A stretch of 12,114 nt of DNA from Gammaproteobacteria bacterium (GTDB taxonomy: Bacteria; Pseudomonadota; Gammaproteobacteria; DSM-26407), in the NCBI GenBank assembly GCA_028694565.1, contig JAQVKR010000030.1, forward strand, positions 1 through 12,114. Reading direction: 5' to 3'. Shown one piece after another: positions 9,471 through 12,114 of this stretch (positions within the stretch are counted from its first letter, which is position 1; every line of letters starts with the position of its first letter). Made by a program: the position numbers and the translations under genes. Under the pieces are notes generated by a model. It worked only from the letters and a program-made list of their open reading frames with translations. It did not search any database and had not been told where the DNA came from.

Positions 9471-10742
9471 ATGGAGAACATCTATCTGACCATCGTCCTG
9501 GCGCCCCTGGCGGGCGCCCTCATCGCCGGGCTGTTCGGCCGCCATATCGGCCGTGCCGGCGCCCATGGCGTGACCATCCTCGGCGTGGCGGTCTCCACCG
9601 CGCTGTCGTTCCTGGTGTTCAAGCGCATCGTCATCGACGGCGCCGCGGTCGAGAACCTCAGCGTCTACACCTGGGCGGTCAGCGACGGGGTGCGGTTCGA
9701 GGTGGGCTTCCTGGTGGATTCCCTCACGGCGGTGATGATCTCGGTGGTCACCTTCGTGTCGCTGATGGTGCACATCTACACCATCGGCTACATGGCCGAC
9801 GACGAGCACAACTGGAAGGACGGCAGCCTCTCGGGCAACAACAGCTACCAGCGCTTCTTCAGCTACATCTCGCTGTTCACCTTCTCCATGCTCATGCTGG
9901 TGATGTCGAACAACTTCCTCCAGCTGTTCTTCGGCTGGGAGGCGGTGGGCCTGGTCTCCTACCTGCTCATCGGTTTCTGGTTCCAGCGCGACACGGCCAT
10001 CTACGCCAACCTGAAGGCGTTCCTGGTGAACCGCGTGGGCGACTTCGGCTTCCTGCTCGGCATCGCCGCGGTGCTCATGTACTTCAACAGCCTCGACTAC
10101 GCCGACGTGTTCGCCGCGGCTCCGCTGCTGAAGGACATGACCATCCAGATCCTGCCCGGCAGCGACTGGTCGCTGCTCTCCGTCATCGGCATCCTGCTGT
10201 TCATCGGCGCCATGGGCAAGTCGGCCCAGGTGCCCCTGCACGTGTGGCTGCCCGACTCCATGGAGGGCCCCACGCCCATCTCCGCGCTCATCCACGCGGC
10301 CACCATGGTGACCGCGGGCGTGTTCATGGTGGCGCGCATGTCGCCCCTGTACGAGCTCTCGGAGACGGCGCTGGGCTTCATCCTCGTCATCGGCGCCACC
10401 ACCGCCCTGTTCATGGGCCTGGTGGGCCTGGTGCAGAACGACATCAAGCGGGTGGTGGCCTACTCCACCCTGTCCCAGCTCGGCTACATGATGGTGGGCC
10501 TGGGCGCCTCGGCCTACGCCGCCGGCATCTTCCACCTCGCCACCCACGCCTTCTTCAAGGCGCTGCTGTTCCTGGCCGCGGGCTCGGTCATCATCGCCAT
10601 GCACCACGAGCAGGACATCCGCAAGATGGGCGGCCTCAAGAAGTACATGCCCATCACCTACTGGACCTCCCTGGTGGGGTCGCTGGCGCTCATCGGCTTC
10701 CCGGGCTTCGCCGGCTTCTACTCCAAGGACGCGGTCATCTAG
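9471..10742 (+). CDS. nuoL: NuoL N-terminal part as terminated by the amber stop (423 aa)
   Basis: If the TAG acts as a stop, this is the product. It contains the antiporter-type core, with key residues recognisable by motif: Glu157 (FGWEAVGL), Lys250 (GAMGKSAQ), Lys326 (QNDIKRVVAYSTLSQ), Lys363 (THAFFKALLFL) and Lys419 (FYSKD). The segment HVWLPDSMEGPTPISALIHA is typical of NuoL/MrpA. The stop falls only four residues after Lys419, so the last helices and the lateral helix would be missing. A truncated NuoL of this kind would not be expected to assemble into a fully pumping complex. The start at 9471 follows GGGGCAGG at 9462-9469. Confidence 0.8.
   Translation: MENIYLTIVLAPLAGALIAGLFGRHIGRAGAHGVTILGVAVSTALSFLVFKRIVIDGAAVENLSVYTWAVSDGVRFEVGFLVDSLTAVMISVVTFVSLMVHIYTIGYMADDEHNWKDGSLSGNNSYQRFFSYISLFTFSMLMLVMSNNFLQLFFGWEAVGLVSYLLIGFWFQRDTAIYANLKAFLVNRVGDFGFLLGIAAVLMYFNSLDYADVFAAAPLLKDMTIQILPGSDWSLLSVIGILLFIGAMGKSAQVPLHVWLPDSMEGPTPISALIHAATMVTAGVFMVARMSPLYELSETALGFILVIGATTALFMGLVGLVQNDIKRVVAYSTLSQLGYMMVGLGASAYAAGIFHLATHAFFKALLFLAAGSVIIAMHHEQDIRKMGGLKKYMPITYWTSLVGSLALIGFPGFAGFYSKDAVI
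10740..10742 (+). other. In-frame TAG within nuoL
   Basis: This TAG sits in the nuoL frame between GCGGTCATC and GCGGTGCACC. Family members usually read SKDAxIEA here, so GAG (Glu) is the likely ancestral codon and T at 10740 the altered base. The following codons GCG-GTG would allow reinitiation at GTG 10746 only with a poorly placed AAGGA (10725-10729). Confidence 0.9.
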
Positions 10743-10745
10743 GCG

Positions 10746-11459
10746 GTGCACCTGTCCCAGGTGCCGGGCTCCGGCTACGCCTACTTCTGCGTGCTGATCG
10801 GGGTGTTCGTCACCGCGCTCTACTCCTTCCGCATGTTCTTCCTGGTGTTCCACACCGAGGAGCGGATGGACGAGCACACCCGCTCCCACCTGCGCGAGTC
10901 GCCCTGGGTGGTGACCCTGCCGCTGGTGCTGCTGGCGATCCCGTCGGCCATCGCCGGATTCCTGTTCGAGGGGCCGATGCTGTTCCAGGGCCTGCTGGGC
11001 GGGGCGATCAGCGTGCTGCCCGGCCACGACGTGCTCGCGGAACTGGGCGCCGAGTACCACGGCCCGCTGGCGATGATGCTGCACGGTCTGCTGGCGCCGC
11101 CCTTCTGGCTGGCCGCCGCCGGCGTGGCCAGCGCCTGGTACGTCTACACCCGGCGGCCGGACATCGCCGAGAGCGTCCGCGCCCGGGTGCAGGGGCTCTA
11201 CACGCTGCTGGATCACAAGTACTACTTCGATGAATTCAACGACCGCGTGTTCGCCGGCGGCGGGCGCGGCCTCGGCCGCCTGTTCTGGCGGGCCGGTGAC
11301 GCGACGCTCATCGACGGCTGGCTGGTGAACGGCACCGCCAACACCGTCGGCCGCCTGGCCGGGGTGCTGCGCCGGGTGCAGTCGGGCTACCTCTACCACT
11401 ACGCCTTCGCCATGATCATCGGTCTGGTGGGGATGCTCAGCTGGGTGCTGTTCGGTTGA
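10746..11459 (+). CDS. nuoL: NuoL C-terminal part downstream of the amber stop
   Basis: From the first possible start (GTG, 10746) this frame gives 237 residues: the remainder of NuoL. It includes hydrophobic segments (for example YFCVLIGVFVTALYSF, WVVTLPLVLLAIPSAIAGF and PFWLAAAGVASAWYVYT). It also holds the conserved LLDHKYYFDEFNDRVF that begins the lateral amphipathic helix region, and a final membrane helix (YHYAFAMIIGLVGMLSWVLF). Codon choice is like its neighbours and there is no further lesion, so the fragment has not visibly decayed. Independent translation is doubtful because no well-spaced ribosome binding site precedes the GTG. Confidence 0.5.
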   Translation: MHLSQVPGSGYAYFCVLIGVFVTALYSFRMFFLVFHTEERMDEHTRSHLRESPWVVTLPLVLLAIPSAIAGFLFEGPMLFQGLLGGAISVLPGHDVLAELGAEYHGPLAMMLHGLLAPPFWLAAAGVASAWYVYTRRPDIAESVRARVQGLYTLLDHKYYFDEFNDRVFAGGGRGLGRLFWRAGDATLIDGWLVNGTANTVGRLAGVLRRVQSGYLYHYAFAMIIGLVGMLSWVLFG

Positions 11460-11530
11460 GCGGGGTTCGCCGCGCGGCTCGCGCCCGCGCCGCGCACAGA
11501 ACAAGAGACAAGGGCTAAAGGACCCATTCC

Positions 11531-12114
11531 ATGACGGATCTACCGCTTCTGAGTCTGCTCGTCTGGGCGCCCGTGGTGGGCGGCGTACTGGTGCTGGCCA
11601 CCGGTGGCGACCGCAACGCGCTGGCGGCGCGAACCGTGGCCCTGCTGGCCGCGGTCGGCGTGCTGCTGCTGTGCGTACCCCTGTGGACCGGCTTCTCCAC
11701 CGGCACCGCCGAGATGCAGTTCGTGGAACGGCATGCCTGGATTCCCGCCTTCAGCGTGGAGTACTACCTGGGCGTGGACGGCATCTCCATGCCCCTCATC
11801 GTGCTCACCAGCTTCACCACCGTGCTGGTGGTCATCGCCGGCTGGGAGGTGATCCAGGAGCGGGTGGCCCAGTACCTCGCGGCCTTCCTGATCATGGAAG
11901 GGCTGATGAACGGCGTGTTCGCCGCCCTCGACGGCATCCTGTTCTACGTCTTCTGGGAGGCGATGCTGATCCCGATGTTCCTCATCATCGGCATCTGGGG
12001 CGGCCCGCGGCGCATCTACGCCACCATCAAGTTCTTCCTCTACACCTTCCTCGGATCGGTGTTCATGCTGGTGGCGCTGATCTACCTCTACCTGCAGTCC
12101 GGCAGCTTCGCCAT
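11531..12114 (+). CDS. nuoM: NADH-quinone oxidoreductase subunit M (NuoM, ND4-like), 5' part
   Basis: NuoM is the second antiporter-like proton-pumping subunit of the membrane arm. The window ends after 194 complete codons of what should be about 500, so this is a truncation by the window, not by the gene. The reading begins MTDLPLLSLLVWAPVVGG and is hydrophobic throughout. Family features are YYLGVDGISMPLIVLTSF (79-96) and FYVFWEAMLIPMFLIIGIW (138-156); Glu143 in the latter is the conserved membrane glutamate of the first half-channel. AAAGGA at 11517-11522, 8 nt before the ATG, supports the start. A 71-bp gap follows nuoL; nuoN is expected downstream. Confidence 0.96.
   Translation, partial: MTDLPLLSLLVWAPVVGGVLVLATGGDRNALAARTVALLAAVGVLLLCVPLWTGFSTGTAEMQFVERHAWIPAFSVEYYLGVDGISMPLIVLTSFTTVLVVIAGWEVIQERVAQYLAAFLIMEGLMNGVFAALDGILFYVFWEAMLIPMFLIIGIWGGPRRIYATIKFFLYTFLGSVFMLVALIYLYLQSGSFA

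Larger units (their letters stand above)
9471..11459 (+). pseudogene. nuoL: nuoL (ND5-like antiporter subunit) with an in-frame amber stop at codon 424
   Basis: NuoL is the distal proton-pumping subunit of the membrane arm; its long C-terminal lateral helix runs along NuoM and NuoN. The whole frame has 663 codons including the final TGA, a normal NuoL length. It reads continuously as NuoL on both sides of a TAG at 10740-10742. Before it the protein ends GFAGFYSKDAVI; after it resumes AVHLSQVPGSGYAYF, exactly the join expected in the family, where Glu usually fills the TAG position. There is no frameshift and no missing segment, so one substitution (GAG to TAG) explains it. I label it a pseudogene conservatively: a consensus error, true nonsense mutation or UAG read-through are all compatible with the sequence. 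Confidence 0.85.

Noticed and set aside
10740..10742. Frameshift as the cause of the nuoL interruption
   Set aside because: The frame before and after the TAG is the same and both sides match NuoL without lost or added residues, so it is a substitution and not an indel.
8382..11504. Second minus-strand open frame of more than 1000 codons, antisense to nuoJ-nuoL
   Set aside because: Same low-complexity His/Gln/Asp-rich composition. It mirrors well-conserved Nuo proteins on the + strand and has no family signature.
11460..11530. Terminator in the nuoL-nuoM gap
   Set aside because: The stretch is GC-rich with imperfect self-complementarity, but there is no clean stem and no T-run, and nuoM follows directly with a good ribosome binding site.

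Overview
This window is the central part of a bacterial respiratory complex I operon (NADH:quinone oxidoreductase, nuo). It encodes, all on the + strand and in canonical order, nuoB, nuoC, nuoD, nuoE, nuoF, nuoG, nuoH, nuoI, nuoJ, nuoK, nuoL and the 5' part of nuoM. nuoA is expected before the window and nuoN after it. The DNA is very GC-rich with strongly GC-biased third codon positions. NuoC and NuoD are separate proteins, NuoG has about 790 residues, and NuoB has 158 residues with a beta/gamma-proteobacterial type sequence. Together these suggest a high-GC gammaproteobacterium, plausibly of the Chromatiales/Ectothiorhodospiraceae kind. That placement is inferred from family resemblance and was not tested.

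Layout. Positions 1-208 are non-coding or doubtful and hold two near-identical 66-bp direct repeats (1-66 and 115-180) ahead of nuoB. Positions 209-3127 carry nuoB-C-D-E, tightly packed (nuoC/nuoD overlap by 8 bp, nuoD/nuoE by 1 bp); B, C and D form the connecting/quinone module and E belongs to the NADH module. Positions 3192-6879 carry nuoF and nuoG, the NADH/FMN and Fe-S electron-input arm. Positions 6925-8470 carry nuoH and nuoI, the membrane anchor with the quinone channel and the two-cluster ferredoxin subunit. From 8493 to the window end lie nuoJ, nuoK, nuoL and partial nuoM, the proton-pumping membrane arm. Electrons would pass from NADH through FMN (NuoF), the clusters of F/E/G, then NuoI and N2 in NuoB to quinone at the NuoD/NuoB/NuoH interface, driving H+ translocation through H/A/J/K and L, M, N.

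The main anomaly is in nuoL. The reading frame runs 9471-11459 and is otherwise intact, but codon 424 (10740-10742) is TAG where the family normally has a Glu codon (a single G-to-T change from GAG would explain it). All the antiporter-core residues recognisable by motif lie before the stop; the last transmembrane helices and the long lateral helix lie after it. It may be a sequencing/assembly error, a real inactivating mutation, or a read-through site; the sequence alone cannot decide. Otherwise this is an ordinary, well-conserved housekeeping operon. I found no mobile element, RNA gene, CRISPR array, defence gene or new gene system.
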